From contig CAMVPC010000002.1 of the NCBI GenBank assembly GCA_947169265.1, positions 1-64,000 on the forward strand: DNA of 64,000 bases, in the 5' to 3' direction. This stretch comes from an uncultured Prevotellaceae bacterium (GTDB lineage: Bacteria; Bacteroidota; Bacteroidia; Bacteroidales; Muribaculaceae). Every line of letters starts with the position of its first letter. Within the stretch, counting starts at the first letter, position 1. This document shows, one piece after another, positions 43,966-55,521 of the stretch. The notes under the pieces were generated by a model that searched no databases, was not told where the DNA came from, and saw nothing but the letters and a program-made list of their open reading frames with translations. The position numbers and the translations under genes are program-made.

Positions 43966-44295
43966 TCACGAGAGCAGCTTGTCGATGCCGGTGGCGCGGC
44001 AGATGGTACCCAGCAGGGCCAGCTCGCGGGTGTCGACGGTGCCGTCGGCGTCGATGGCGCGCGTGAGGAGCTTGCCCACGGCGATTTTCTTGCTGTCGTC
44101 GAGGCGCGACACCAGGGCCATGGCATGCTCCGGCTTGAGCCTGACGCCCAGGTTGAACGTGTCGGCGTCCACGGCGAGCTCGCGCACGATGACATTGGTC
44201 GTGAGCAACTCTTGATAAGTGACACTGCCATCGCTGTTAATCATTTCGATGATTAAACTCACGATGGCAGCTTTTTCTTCGCGGGTAAAGGCCAT
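43966..44295 (-). CDS. TerB-like small helical protein
   Basis: A 109-residue all-helical acidic protein resembling the tellurite-resistance TerB fold (ELAVDADTFN, then AIDADGTVDTRELALL with acid residues in loop positions). TerB domains bind metal or act as scaffolds in the cytoplasm and membrane. It sits between gyrB (24-base gap) and the esterase (66-base gap), so a shared transcript is likely. Tellurite resistance is not implied. Confidence 0.75.
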   Translation of the reverse strand: MAFTREEKAAIVSLIIEMINSDGSVTYQELLTTNVIVRELAVDADTFNLGVRLKPEHAMALVSRLDDSKKIAVGKLLTRAIDADGTVDTRELALLGTICRATGIDKLLS

Positions 44296-44319
44296 GAGGC
44301 TGTGGGGTGAGGTGTGACG

Positions 44320-46370
<2,051 letters not shown>

Positions 46371-46426
46371 AAATACCTCACGTTTTTGCGGACGTTTTTT
46401 GCGGAGATGGTGTAAGGGAAAGGGAG

Positions 46427-46475
46427 AGCTCGCAGCCCAAAGCTCGCAGCTCGCAGCCCAAAGTTCAAAGCTCAC
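46427..46475. repeat. Degenerate AGCTC/AAAGCTC tandem repeat
   Basis: Alternating GCTCGCAG, CCCAAAG and TTCAAAGCTC units between gyrB and the AraC gene, reaching the AraC stop. Similar degenerate heptamers are at 48964-48990, 51210-51275, 53483-53537 and 53644-53670. Confidence 0.6.
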
Positions 46476-47365
46476 TTGCCGTAGTGGTTGATGCGGCGGA
46501 AGTGGTTGGGCGACGCCCCCAGGTGCTTCTTGACATATTTGCCGAAGAACGAGAGGTTCTCAAATCGCATCTGCGTGGCGATTTCCTTAACGGTGGCGTC
46601 GCTGTAGAGCAGCATCTGCTTGATGCGGTTCACCACGCTCATCGTGATGAGCTCGCTGGCGGTGAGGTGGGCGTTTTTCGTGCAAATGCTCGTGAGGTAT
46701 TTCGAGCTCACACACAGCTGGTCGGCATAGTACTTGACACCGCGCTCGGTGCCGCCGCTGCCGGCAAGCATGAGCACAAAGCGGCGAAAGAGCTTGTCGC
46801 CTTGTCGCATCATCGAGTCGGGGTCGTTCTCGATGTGGGCGTTGACACACGTGATGAGGTCGAGCACATAGGCTTGCAGCAGGTTGCGCATCGACTCTTT
46901 GCCATAGAACATGTTTTTGTGTTCGAGCTTGAAATCGACGAGCGAATAGTATTTTCCCAGCAGCGACATCTCGTTGGGGGTGAAGTGGACCACGGGGTTC
47001 ATTTTCACCGTCATGAAGGTCTCGAAGATGCCTTTGTTCACAAACGAGAGGCCCACGTTATTGGCCAATCCCACGATTTTGCACTCAAAGGTGTCGTCGT
47101 GCGCGATGTCGCTGATTACGCTCTGGGCGTCGACAAAGAGCCCATCGTTCTTTTTGATGGAATATTTCACCGAGTTCATGCGCAACGTGAGCTCGCCGTC
47201 CACGCAAAAGATGAGGGCAAACAGGTTGACCTTGAAGATGTTGCTGAGTAGGTTGATAGACTTCACCTTGTCGGCGAATGCCACTTCGCCGTCGTAGTAC
47301 CTGAGCCCCTGGTCAAGGAGCTGGACGTCGTCGAAGTTGAGTTGTTTGATATCTTTTTCGGTCAT
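46472..47365 (-). CDS. AraC-family transcriptional regulator
   Basis: A 297-residue regulator. The N-terminal part (about 1-180) is a cupin-like sensing domain. The C-terminal AraC-type HTH domain (about 200-295) has VKYYADQLCVSSKYLTSICTK and the second helix VKEIATQMRFENLSFFGKYVKKHLGASPNHFR. The start MTEKDIKQL is preferred to an ATG ten codons earlier. A -7 box TATCTTTG lies at 47393-47400 on the minus strand. It diverges from the FadL-like gene, which it might control; that is inference. Confidence 0.9.
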   Translation of the reverse strand: MTEKDIKQLNFDDVQLLDQGLRYYDGEVAFADKVKSINLLSNIFKVNLFALIFCVDGELTLRMNSVKYSIKKNDGLFVDAQSVISDIAHDDTFECKIVGLANNVGLSFVNKGIFETFMTVKMNPVVHFTPNEMSLLGKYYSLVDFKLEHKNMFYGKESMRNLLQAYVLDLITCVNAHIENDPDSMMRQGDKLFRRFVLMLAGSGGTERGVKYYADQLCVSSKYLTSICTKNAHLTASELITMSVVNRIKQMLLYSDATVKEIATQMRFENLSFFGKYVKKHLGASPNHFRRINHYGK

Positions 47366-47567
47366 GGAACGTGCGAAATGAGGTTTATACCGCAAAGATA
47401 GGAATTGTGTTTTAAAAAATGTTTTATTTTGCGCTTTTTAACTGAAATTATTACAAATGTTAACATAATAAGGCGAAAATACCAATTTTTTAGCGAAACA
47501 GAACAGTCGAATGGAAACTTTACTGTAATTTTGCCGGCCTAAAACCGATAATAAATAATTTGAAAAG

Positions 47568-48965
47568 ATGAGAAAGATAGCATTATTGATTGCCGCGGCC
47601 GCAGTCGCCGTGGCGGCCCAAGCGGGCGGATTGTTGCACAACACTAACCAGCACATCAATTTCGTGCGCATGATGGCGCGCGGTGCCTCGACCGACATCG
47701 ACGCCATCTATACCAACCCGGCCGGCATCGGCTTCATGGACCACGACGGATGGGCACTGTCGCTCAATATCCAGAGCGCGTTCCAAACGCGCGACGTGCG
47801 GGCCACGTTCCCGCTGTTCCCCACGCCCGACCACACCAAGAAATATGACGGCGATGCGGCGGCTCCCGTCATCCCGTCGGCCTATGCCGCTTATAAGAAA
47901 GGGAACTGGGCCATTACAGGCTTCTTCGGCATCATCGGTGGCGGTGGCAAGTGTTCGTTCGACAGCGGCTTGCCCATGTTCGACGCCGCCGTCATGACCG
48001 GCATCTACAGCCGCACCGGCGCCCTGGTGGCATCGAATCCCGCTGTGGCCGCCGTGCTCGGTGGCCCCGTGACCCCCGACCAATACACCATCAGTTCGTC
48101 GATGCGTGGTCGCCAGTACATTTACGGCGGGCAGTTGGGATTCACTTATCGCTTCAACGACCATTTCTCGGGATTCGTGGGTGGACGAATGAACTATTTC
48201 AGCGGTAACTACCGCGGATATGTCACGGCCACCGCCGGCGAGGCCCTCGAGGCGAAGCTCAAGGTGCTGGGCCAGCCCGAGACGATGGCCCACATCGCCC
48301 TCGACTGCGACCAGACGGGCTGGGGCTTGACTCCCATCCTGGGTCTCGACTACCGCGTGGCGGGCCTCACGCTGGCCGCGAAATATGAGTTCCGCACCAA
48401 CCTCAACATCGAGAACGACACCAAGGAGCTCACGACCGAGCCCGCCGAGTTCCGTACCGCGCTCGCCAGCTTTGAGCACGGCGTGAACACGCCCAGCGAC
48501 CTGCCGTCGATTCTCGCTGTGGCAGCCGGCTACGAGATTCTTCCCGGCAAGCTGCGCGCCGCCCTCGAGTATCATTACTATGACGACCGCGCCGCCGAGA
48601 TGGCCGACAATAAGCAAAAGGCCCTCACCCACGGCACTCACGAGATACTCGCCGGTGTGGAGTGGGACATCAACAAGACGTTCACCGTGAGCTGCGGCGC
48701 GCAACGCACCGACTACGGCCTGAGCGACGACTATCAGACTCACACCTCGTTCTCGTGCGACAGCTACTCGGTGGGCCTGGGTGGCGCCGTCCACTTCAAC
48801 AAGCACCTCACACTGAACGCGGGCTACTTCTGGACCATGTATAGCGACTACAGCAAAAACGTGCCGGCAGGCAATCCGGGCTACTGCAAGACTACGCTCG
48901 CCGGCAAAGACGTGTACTCGCGTTCCAACAAGGTCTTCGGCCTGGGTATCGACTACCGCTTTTAA
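47568..48965 (+). CDS. FadL/OmpP1-family outer-membrane transport protein
   Basis: A 465-residue outer-membrane barrel with a signal peptide (about 1-19, VAVAAQA). The N-terminal region GGLLHNTNQHINFVRMMARGASTDIDAIYTNPAG matches the FadL plug and the NPAG signature. Repeated amphipathic strands run to a terminal aromatic (DYRF). FadL proteins let hydrophobic compounds such as long-chain fatty acids pass the outer membrane. An acyl-CoA synthetase is encoded far away at 7360-9210. A -7 box TAATTTTG is at 47526-47533. It ends in a strong terminator. Confidence 0.85.
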   Translation: MRKIALLIAAAAVAVAAQAGGLLHNTNQHINFVRMMARGASTDIDAIYTNPAGIGFMDHDGWALSLNIQSAFQTRDVRATFPLFPTPDHTKKYDGDAAAPVIPSAYAAYKKGNWAITGFFGIIGGGGKCSFDSGLPMFDAAVMTGIYSRTGALVASNPAVAAVLGGPVTPDQYTISSSMRGRQYIYGGQLGFTYRFNDHFSGFVGGRMNYFSGNYRGYVTATAGEALEAKLKVLGQPETMAHIALDCDQTGWGLTPILGLDYRVAGLTLAAKYEFRTNLNIENDTKELTTEPAEFRTALASFEHGVNTPSDLPSILAVAAGYEILPGKLRAALEYHYYDDRAAEMADNKQKALTHGTHEILAGVEWDINKTFTVSCGAQRTDYGLSDDYQTHTSFSCDSYSVGLGGAVHFNKHLTLNAGYFWTMYSDYSKNVPAGNPGYCKTTLAGKDVYSRSNKVFGLGIDYRF

Positions 48966-49022
48966 GCTTCGAGTTTCGAGCTTTGAGCGACGCGATTTCC
49001 CCTTTGTGAGCCATGAGGCATG

Positions 49023-49069
49023 AATGCCTGAAATCGGCGTTTTTTCCGTCGATTTCAGGCATTTTTTTT
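49023..49069 (+). terminator. Terminator after the FadL-like gene
   Basis: A 14-bp perfect stem (49023-49036 and 49050-49063, core TGCCTGAAATCG) followed by T8. Confidence 0.92.
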
Positions 49070-49194
49070 GTGCGATAGACAAAACTGCAACCAAAAACAC
49101 ACAAAAGTGCAACCAACTTTGTCTCCAATAATAATGTAATAATAATTTTTAATAATAATTTTGCTGAAAACATTTAAACTTAAAACAAAATAGC

Positions 49195-51210
49195 ATGCGT
49201 ATGAAACGAATATTACTTTTATTTGGCGTCGTGGCGATGCTCGCCATGAATGCAACCGCAAACATTAGGGTTACTATGGGCAAACTGCAATTCTGGGTTT
49301 GCGACGACGGCAAGTCGGTGTATCTTCAAAAAGTGGTGGATGGTCAGACTGTATCGGGCGACCTCTATATTCCCCAAATAGTGAGCGACGGTGATAAAGA
49401 ATATACCGTTGTGGCGATTTCGTCGAATGCATTTTACAAACAGACGGGATTAACGAGTGTTTACATCCCCAGCACCGTCAAATACATCCATAGGTTAGCA
49501 TTCTATGGCTGCACCAGTTTGACCAATGTCACCATTCCGAACAATCTGGAATTTCTCGGCGATCAAGTATTTGACAATACGCCGTGGTTCAACGCCATGC
49601 CTGACGGTCCAGTGTATTTCGGCAATACGTTCTATGTCTATAAAAACCCCAACTCCATGCCCGCCGGCACTAACATCGTGATTAAAGACGGCACAACCCA
49701 TATAGCGAGTCGTGCCTTTGTGAACTGCGCTAATCTATCAAGTATTCACATTCCCAACAGTGTCACCAGCATTGGTGATCGCGCCTTCACTCATTGCACC
49801 GGCCTGACAAGCGTGACCTTGCCCAACTCGGCAAAGAATCTCGCCAACGGCTTGTTCAATGACTGCACCGGCTTGACCAGTGTGATCCTTCCCAACACAA
49901 TCACATCTATCCCTGCCCAACTTTTCTACGGTTGTACTGCATTGCAAAGCATTACCATCCCCAGCACTGTCGAGACGATCTTTGCTAATGCGTTCTACAA
50001 CTGCAAGAGTTTGACAAGTGTAACCATTCCCGCCAAAGTGAAAGCAATAGGCGAACGCGCTTTTAATGGCTGCACCAATTTGACCGATATTACCGTTCCC
50101 GCTTCGGTGAGATATATCGCTAACGATGCGTTGACAAATACCGCTTGGCTCAACAATCAGCCCGACGGCATTGTGTATATCGGCAATGTGGCATATACCT
50201 ATAAGGGCACGCCCTCGGGCATTCTCACCATTAAAGACGGCACCACCGCCATAGCAAACAAGGCCTTCTCCGGATGTTCCGGCATCACCGTGTTGCGCCT
50301 TCCCGCCTCGCTGCTGTATATCGGGGAAGAGGCGTTCTACAACTGCACGAGCTTGACCTACTTGAACCTTCCCGGTAATGTGAAGGCCATAGGTCATGTT
50401 GCGTTCAGTGGTTGCACCAACTTGACCGAAATTTCCTTCCCCAATTCCCTTATTTCGGTGGGGGGTGGCAGTAGTAGTTATAACTCCGGCATCAGCGTGT
50501 TCTCTGGCACACAGTGGTACACCGATCAACCCGATGGCGTCGTTTATGCCGGCCCGGTGGCAATTGGCTATAAAGGTTCCTTGCCCGCCGACAAAACAGT
50601 TATCGTAAAAGAAGGTACAAAGGCCATAGCGGGTTATGGAGTGGGAAAATATGCCGAAAAAGTAATTCTTCCCAACAGCGTCACGACATTGGGGATGTAT
50701 GCCTTTTATGACAGCTATATAAAAGAGATTAATATTCCTCAGTCAGTAACCAGCATAGGTCGTAGTGCATTCTCCGGCATGCGCTCCCTGGAGAGGATTG
50801 ACGCATACGTGGACCCGGCTAATGTGGCGATTGGTGATGACGCCCTCATTTTGGGTATGCCATATCTTGATGACTATTATGACAGAATAGGTACCGGCAT
50901 TTGTTTCTTCTTCTCTAACACTAATCATGAGATGGACGATTGCGTGCTCCACGTGCTACCCGGCAAGGAGGAGAGCTTCGCCAACGCCTGGAGCTGGGCA
51001 CGATTCAAGCACATCGTGGGCGACCTGAGCGAGGGCGACGGCGAGCCAGGTGACGTGAATGGCGACGGCCTGGTGAGTGGCGCCGATGTGACCGCCCTCT
51101 ACAATGTGCTGCTCGACAATGCCTCGGTTGCCGGTAACGCCGACGTGAACGGCGACGGCGTGGTGAGTGGTGCCGACGTGACCGCCCTCTACAACCTGCT
51201 GCTCAATTAA
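49195..51210 (+). CDS. BspA-type leucine-rich-repeat surface protein with C-terminal dockerin-like pair (copy 1)
   Basis: A 671-residue protein with a signal peptide (about 1-22, AMNATA). From about 70 to 560 it is built of repeated LRR_5/BspA units with VTIPNSV, GCTSLTSV and AF-YNC motifs, often interrupted by TAWLNNQPDG-type loops. The C-terminal 55 residues hold two Ca-loop segments, GDVNGDGLVSGAD and ADVNGDGVVSGAD, each followed by VTALYN. Adhesion to host or glycan is typical for BspA-like repeats; the dockerin part suggests assembly. A -7 box TAATTTTG is at 49156-49163. A near-identical copy follows. Confidence 0.9.
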   Translation: MRMKRILLLFGVVAMLAMNATANIRVTMGKLQFWVCDDGKSVYLQKVVDGQTVSGDLYIPQIVSDGDKEYTVVAISSNAFYKQTGLTSVYIPSTVKYIHRLAFYGCTSLTNVTIPNNLEFLGDQVFDNTPWFNAMPDGPVYFGNTFYVYKNPNSMPAGTNIVIKDGTTHIASRAFVNCANLSSIHIPNSVTSIGDRAFTHCTGLTSVTLPNSAKNLANGLFNDCTGLTSVILPNTITSIPAQLFYGCTALQSITIPSTVETIFANAFYNCKSLTSVTIPAKVKAIGERAFNGCTNLTDITVPASVRYIANDALTNTAWLNNQPDGIVYIGNVAYTYKGTPSGILTIKDGTTAIANKAFSGCSGITVLRLPASLLYIGEEAFYNCTSLTYLNLPGNVKAIGHVAFSGCTNLTEISFPNSLISVGGGSSSYNSGISVFSGTQWYTDQPDGVVYAGPVAIGYKGSLPADKTVIVKEGTKAIAGYGVGKYAEKVILPNSVTTLGMYAFYDSYIKEINIPQSVTSIGRSAFSGMRSLERIDAYVDPANVAIGDDALILGMPYLDDYYDRIGTGICFFFSNTNHEMDDCVLHVLPGKEESFANAWSWARFKHIVGDLSEGDGEPGDVNGDGLVSGADVTALYNVLLDNASVAGNADVNGDGVVSGADVTALYNLLLN

Positions 51211-51308
51211 GCATTGAGTATTAAGATTGAGTATTAAGCATTGAGCTTTGAGCTTCGAGTTTCGAGCTTTGAGCGACACGATTTCCCCTTTGTGAGCCAT
51301 GAGGCATG

Positions 51309-51356
51309 AATGCCTGAAATCGGCGGTTTTTCCGTCGATTTCAGGCATTTTTTTTT
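51309..51356 (+). terminator. Terminator after BspA copy 1
   Basis: The same 14-bp stem as at 49023 (51309-51322 and 51336-51349), followed by T9-10. It was duplicated with the gene unit. Confidence 0.92.
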
Positions 51357-51482
51357 GTGCGATAGACAAAACTGCAACCAAAAACACACAAAAGTGCAAC
51401 CAACTTTGTCTCCAATAATAATGTAATAATAATTTTTAATAATAATTTTGCCAAAAACATTTAAACTTAAAACAAAAATAGC

Positions 51483-53483
51483 ATGCGTATGAAACGATTA
51501 TTACTTCTATTTGCCGCTGCGGCGATGCTCGCCATGAATGCAACTGCAAACATTAGGTTTACTATGGGCAAACTGCAATTCTGGGTTTGCGACGACGGCA
51601 AGTCGGTTTACCTTAATGGATTGGCAGATAATCAGACAATATCGGGCGACCTCTATATTCCCCAGACAGTGACTGACGGAGATAAAGAATATACCGTTGT
51701 GGGACTTTCGGGGAGTTCATTTTCCAGACAAACCGGATTAACGAGTGTTTACATCCCCAACAGCGTGAAATACATCCATGGGCTTGCATTTTATGGCTGC
51801 ACCAGTTTGACCAATGTCACCATTCCGAACAATCTGGAATATCTCGGTGACAATGTGTTTGACAATACTCCGTGGTTCAACGCCATGCCTGACGGCCCAG
51901 TGTATTTCGGCAACACATTCTATGTCTATAAAAAGCCCAGCACCATGCCCTCCGGCACTAACTTCGTGATTAAAGACGGCACGACCCATATAGCGTCTCA
52001 TGCCTTTGAGGACTGCGCTAATCTATCGAATATCCACATTCCCAACAGTGTCACCAGCATAGGAGAAAGTGCCTTCTGTCGTTGCACCGGCCTGACAATC
52101 GTGACCCTCCCCAACTCGGCAAAGAATCTCGGCTACGATTTGTTCTATGGCTGCATCGGTTTGACCAGTGTGACCCTTCCCAACACAATCACATCTATCC
52201 CTGCCCAATTTTTCTACGGATGTCGAGCATTGTCAAGCATTACCATTCCCAATACTGTCGAGACAATCTTCAACTATGCGTTCGCCAACTGCAAAAGTTT
52301 GACCAGTGTGAACATTCCCACCAAAGTGAAAGCAATAGGCTACAATGCTTTCTTGGGCTGCACCGATTTGACCGATATTACCGTTCCCGCTTCGGTGAGA
52401 TATATCGATCAATACGCGTTTGAAAATACCGCTTGGCTCAACAATCAGCCCGACGGCATTGTGTATGCCGGCAATGTGGCATATACCTATAAGGGCACGC
52501 CCACGGGAGTACTCACCATTAAAGACGGCACCACCGCCATAGCGAACAGTGCCTTCTCCGGATGCTCCGGCATCACCGTGTTGCGCCTCCCCAGCTCGCT
52601 CCTGTATATAGGCAACACGGCGTTCCTCAACTGCACGAGCTTGACCCACTTGACCCTTCCCGGTAATGTGAAGGCATTAGGCACTAATGCGTTTTCTGGT
52701 TGCACCAACTTGACCGAAATCAGCTTCCCCAATTCCCTTCTTATGGTGGGTCGCGGTGGTTACGGTAGTAGCGTGTTCTCTGGTTCACAGTGGTACACCG
52801 ATCAACCCGATGGCGTTGTCTATGCCGGCCCGGTGGCGATTGGCTATAAAGGTTCCTTGCCAGCCGACAAAACAGTTACCGTGAAAGATGGTACAAAGGC
52901 CATAGCGGGTCGTGGAGTGGGAAATGGTGCCGATAAAGTAATTCTTCCCAACAGTGTCACAACTATTGGTGAGTCGGCTTTTGAAGGCAGCTATATAAAA
53001 GAGATTAATATTCCTCAGTCAGTAACCAGCATAGGTTTAAGGGCATTCATCGACATACGCTCCCTGGAGAGGATTGACGCATACGTGGATCCGGCTAATG
53101 TGGCGCTTGGTGATGATGCCGTCATTATGGGTAAGCCATATCTTGATGACTATTATGACAGAATGGGTATCGGCGTTTGTTTCTTCTTCCAAGGCAGTCG
53201 TGAGATGGACGATTGCGTGCTTCACGTGCTACCCGGCAAGGAGGAGAGCTTCGCCAACGCATTGAGCTGGGCACGATTCAAGCACATAGTGGGCGACCTG
53301 AGCGAGGGCGACGGCGAGCCCGGTGACGTGAACGGCGACGGCCTGGTGAGTGGCGCCGATGTGACCGCCCTCTACAATGTGCTGCTCGACAATGCCTCGG
53401 TTGCCGGTAACGCCGACGTGAACGGCGACGGCGTGGTGAGTGGTGCCGACGTGACCGCCCTCTACAACCTGTTGCTCAATTAA
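51483..53483 (+). CDS. BspA-type leucine-rich-repeat surface protein with C-terminal dockerin-like pair (copy 2)
   Basis: A 666-residue paralogue of the preceding gene with the same signal peptide, repeat architecture and dockerin-like tail (GDVNGDGLVSGAD and ADVNGDGVVSGAD). Divergence is greatest in surface-facing repeat positions, for example NLGYDLFYGC instead of NLANGLFNDC, as if diversifying. It lacks the intrinsic terminator of copy 1 and is followed instead by degenerate repeats and an 18-bp inverted repeat. Both copies appear intact. Confidence 0.9.
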   Translation: MRMKRLLLLFAAAAMLAMNATANIRFTMGKLQFWVCDDGKSVYLNGLADNQTISGDLYIPQTVTDGDKEYTVVGLSGSSFSRQTGLTSVYIPNSVKYIHGLAFYGCTSLTNVTIPNNLEYLGDNVFDNTPWFNAMPDGPVYFGNTFYVYKKPSTMPSGTNFVIKDGTTHIASHAFEDCANLSNIHIPNSVTSIGESAFCRCTGLTIVTLPNSAKNLGYDLFYGCIGLTSVTLPNTITSIPAQFFYGCRALSSITIPNTVETIFNYAFANCKSLTSVNIPTKVKAIGYNAFLGCTDLTDITVPASVRYIDQYAFENTAWLNNQPDGIVYAGNVAYTYKGTPTGVLTIKDGTTAIANSAFSGCSGITVLRLPSSLLYIGNTAFLNCTSLTHLTLPGNVKALGTNAFSGCTNLTEISFPNSLLMVGRGGYGSSVFSGSQWYTDQPDGVVYAGPVAIGYKGSLPADKTVTVKDGTKAIAGRGVGNGADKVILPNSVTTIGESAFEGSYIKEINIPQSVTSIGLRAFIDIRSLERIDAYVDPANVALGDDAVIMGKPYLDDYYDRMGIGVCFFFQGSREMDDCVLHVLPGKEESFANALSWARFKHIVGDLSEGDGEPGDVNGDGLVSGADVTALYNVLLDNASVAGNADVNGDGVVSGADVTALYNLLLN

Positions 53484-53549
53484 GCATTGAGTATTAAGCA
53501 TTGAGCTTTGGGCTTTGAGCTTTGAGCCTTGAGCTTTTGAACTTATAGC

Positions 53550-53631
53550 GAGGCAAGCCTCGCGACCACCCAACGGATTTAGCGCCAGTTTTTTTAAGGG
53601 CAATCCGTCGCAAGGTCGCGAGGCTTGCCTC
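53550..53631. repeat. 18-bp perfect inverted repeat with nested stem
   Basis: Arms 53550-53567 and 53614-53631 (GAGGCAAGCCTCGCGACC and its complement). The loop contains a second stem ACGGATT/AATCCGT. It lies between BspA copy 2 and nadK and could end both convergent transcripts or be a REP-like element. Confidence 0.8.
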
Positions 53632-53672
53632 ACGATGGTCGCGCGGCTCAAAGCTCACAGCTCAAAAGCTCG

Positions 53673-54536
53673 TCACGCTCCCCACAGGAGCTTGCGGCGC
53701 AGGGTTACGGCGAAGTTGTGGTCGGGACCCAGGACGAGACGCAGGGGGTGGGGGGCCTTGGTGATGGCCACCGTGGCGCCGTTGGGGCACACGAAGGTGT
53801 CGCCGTCGATGCTCACCTGGTATTGTGGCGTGCGTGAGCGCGTGGTGATGGTGATGACGGCGTCGTCGCGCACCACCATGGGGCGCATCGTGAGCGAGTG
53901 GGGCGACAGGGGCGTGAGTGCCAGACATGCCGTGGTGGGGCTCATGATGGGCCCGCCGGCGCTCAGGTTGTAGGCTGTGGAGCCGCTGGGGGTGCACACG
54001 ACGAGTCCATCGCCTTTATACACGGTGAGGGGCACGCCGTTGATGCGCGTCTCCATCTCAATCATCGACGACGTGTCGTGGCGCAGGATGGCGACCTCGT
54101 TGAGCGCTGTGGCGTGGACACACGACGGCAGGCACGTGCCGTCGGGGCGCGAGACGGTGAGCATCGTGCGCTCCTCGAGGCGGCACTCGCCGCGCGCGAA
54201 GCGCGCCACCATGTCGCGGGCCTCGCTCAGCGAGCCCGCCGTGAGGTATCCCAAATGCCCCGTGTTGAGACCCATCACGGGCGTTCCCACGGCATGCAGC
54301 AACCGTGCCGTGCGCAGCAGTGTGCCGTCGCCTCCCAGGCTCAGCGCCAGGTCGTGGGGCGCGTCGTGCTTGGCGATGTCCCAGTCGCGTGGCGTGCCTG
54401 TGGCGGCCGTGAGATAGTCGGCAAAGCTTTTCTCTATCGCCAGGCGGTGGCCGTCGTGCTGCAGCTGCGTCAGCAGCCTACTCACCGCCTCGAGGTGCTT
54501 GCCCTGATACTCGTTACCGTAAATCGCGATGTCCAT
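53673..54536 (-). CDS. nadK: NAD kinase
   Basis: A 287-residue enzyme phosphorylating NAD to NADP. The diagnostic GGDGT is at 68-72 (LSLGGDGTLLRTA), the NTGHLGYL loop follows, and the TPSGSTAYNLSAGGP and SIDGD motifs are present in the C-terminal beta domain. The start is the ATG at 54536; a TTG three codons upstream is less likely. It diverges from pdxJ across about 230 bases that hold the minus-strand box TACCTTTG (54685-54692) and a plus-strand TATTTTTG (54658-54665). Confidence 0.94.
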   Translation of the reverse strand: MDIAIYGNEYQGKHLEAVSRLLTQLQHDGHRLAIEKSFADYLTAATGTPRDWDIAKHDAPHDLALSLGGDGTLLRTARLLHAVGTPVMGLNTGHLGYLTAGSLSEARDMVARFARGECRLEERTMLTVSRPDGTCLPSCVHATALNEVAILRHDTSSMIEMETRINGVPLTVYKGDGLVVCTPSGSTAYNLSAGGPIMSPTTACLALTPLSPHSLTMRPMVVRDDAVITITTRSRTPQYQVSIDGDTFVCPNGATVAITKAPHPLRLVLGPDHNFAVTLRRKLLWGA

Positions 54537-54657
54537 AAAACTCAAAAAAGAGGTCTTAAAGCGTTAATAATCGTTGAAAGAGTGGCAAAGTAAGTGAAAA
54601 AACACTGAAAAAACGCTTTTCGTGGGCAAATTGTTTTTATTTTTCGCCAAGAACAAG

Positions 54658-54692
54658 TATTTTTGCATTTACTTTTGTCGTGTGCAAAGGTA
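54658..54692. promoter_or_regulatory. Overlapping divergent -7 boxes for pdxJ and nadK
   Basis: Plus-strand TATTTTTG (54658-54665) and minus-strand TACCTTTG (54685-54692), 19 bases apart. Both have weak -33 matches. If used, leaders would be about 95 nt (pdxJ) and 140 nt (nadK). Confidence 0.45.
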
Positions 54693-54765
54693 AACAAATT
54701 TCCACAAAGCGGACCCTTCGCGGCCCAAAAAAGACATATAAACTAACCAACAACATATTACCGTC

Positions 54766-55479
54766 ATGGTAAATTTGAGCGTAAACATCAATAAAGTGGC
54801 CACCCTGCGCAACGCGCGAGGCGGCAATATCCCCAATGTGGAAAGAGTAGCCATGGACTGCGAGAGCTTTGGCGCCGATGGCATCACCGTGCATCCCCGT
54901 CCCGACGCGCGCCACATCCGTTACGACGACGTGTTTGCCCTGCGCCCGTTGATTCGCACCGAGTTTAACATCGAGGGCTTCCCCAGCGAGGAATTCATGA
55001 AGCTGGTGCTGCAAGTGAAGCCCACGCAGGTGACGCTGGTGCCCGACGCGCCCAATGTGCTCACCTCGTCGCAGGGCTGGGCCGTTGACGAGCACTTCGA
55101 TTTCCTCACCTCGATAGTCGACCGTCTCAAAGAAGCCGGCATACGCACCAGCATCTTTGTCGACGCCACCGAGGAGCGTGTGCGCCAGGCCGCCAAGACG
55201 GGTACCGACCGCATCGAGCTTTACACCGGCCCCTATGCCGAGGCTTTCCCCATTGACCCCGAGGGTGCCGTGGCCCCCTATGTGACGGCGGCGCAGGCGG
55301 CGCGCAAGGTGGGGCTGGGCTTGAACGCGGGCCACGACCTGAACCTGGAGAACCTCAAGTATTTCAAGGAGCACGTGCCGCATCTGCAGGAGGTTTCGAT
55401 CGGCCACTCGCTCATCAGCGACTCGCTCTATATGGGTCTTGAGCAGGCCATCAAGGCTTACAAGCAATGTCTCAAGTAA
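54766..55479 (+). CDS. pdxJ: Pyridoxine 5'-phosphate synthase
   Basis: A 237-residue TIM-barrel enzyme condensing 1-deoxy-D-xylulose 5-phosphate with 3-amino-2-oxopropyl phosphate in vitamin B6 synthesis. The family core [17 protein letters not shown] and the downstream [16 protein letters not shown] (His and Arg binding phosphate), NIEG and GLNAGHDLN are clear. The length matches the family. It starts a run with exbB, exbD and tonB-like genes (gaps 42, 30 and 32 bases). Confidence 0.95.
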   Translation: MVNLSVNINKVATLRNARGGNIPNVERVAMDCESFGADGITVHPRPDARHIRYDDVFALRPLIRTEFNIEGFPSEEFMKLVLQVKPTQVTLVPDAPNVLTSSQGWAVDEHFDFLTSIVDRLKEAGIRTSIFVDATEERVRQAAKTGTDRIELYTGPYAEAFPIDPEGAVAPYVTAAQAARKVGLGLNAGHDLNLENLKYFKEHVPHLQEVSIGHSLISDSLYMGLEQAIKAYKQCLK

Positions 55480-55521
55480 AAAATCACTTTGTCATCACAC
55501 CAATAAACGTAAATAACAGCT

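Larger units (their letters stand above)
48964..53537. repeat. Tandem duplication of a 2.3-kb gene unit
   Basis: The unit covering terminator, promoter and BspA-like gene is repeated at a 2288-base period (ATG to ATG). Flanking 5' sequence is almost identical for about 230 bases. The proteins differ by substitutions and small indels concentrated in the LRR segment. Confidence 0.92.

Noticed and set aside
49195-53483. Type IX sorting domain at the ends of BspA copies
   Set aside because: The tail is the dockerin-like Ca-loop pair, not a CTD strand pattern.
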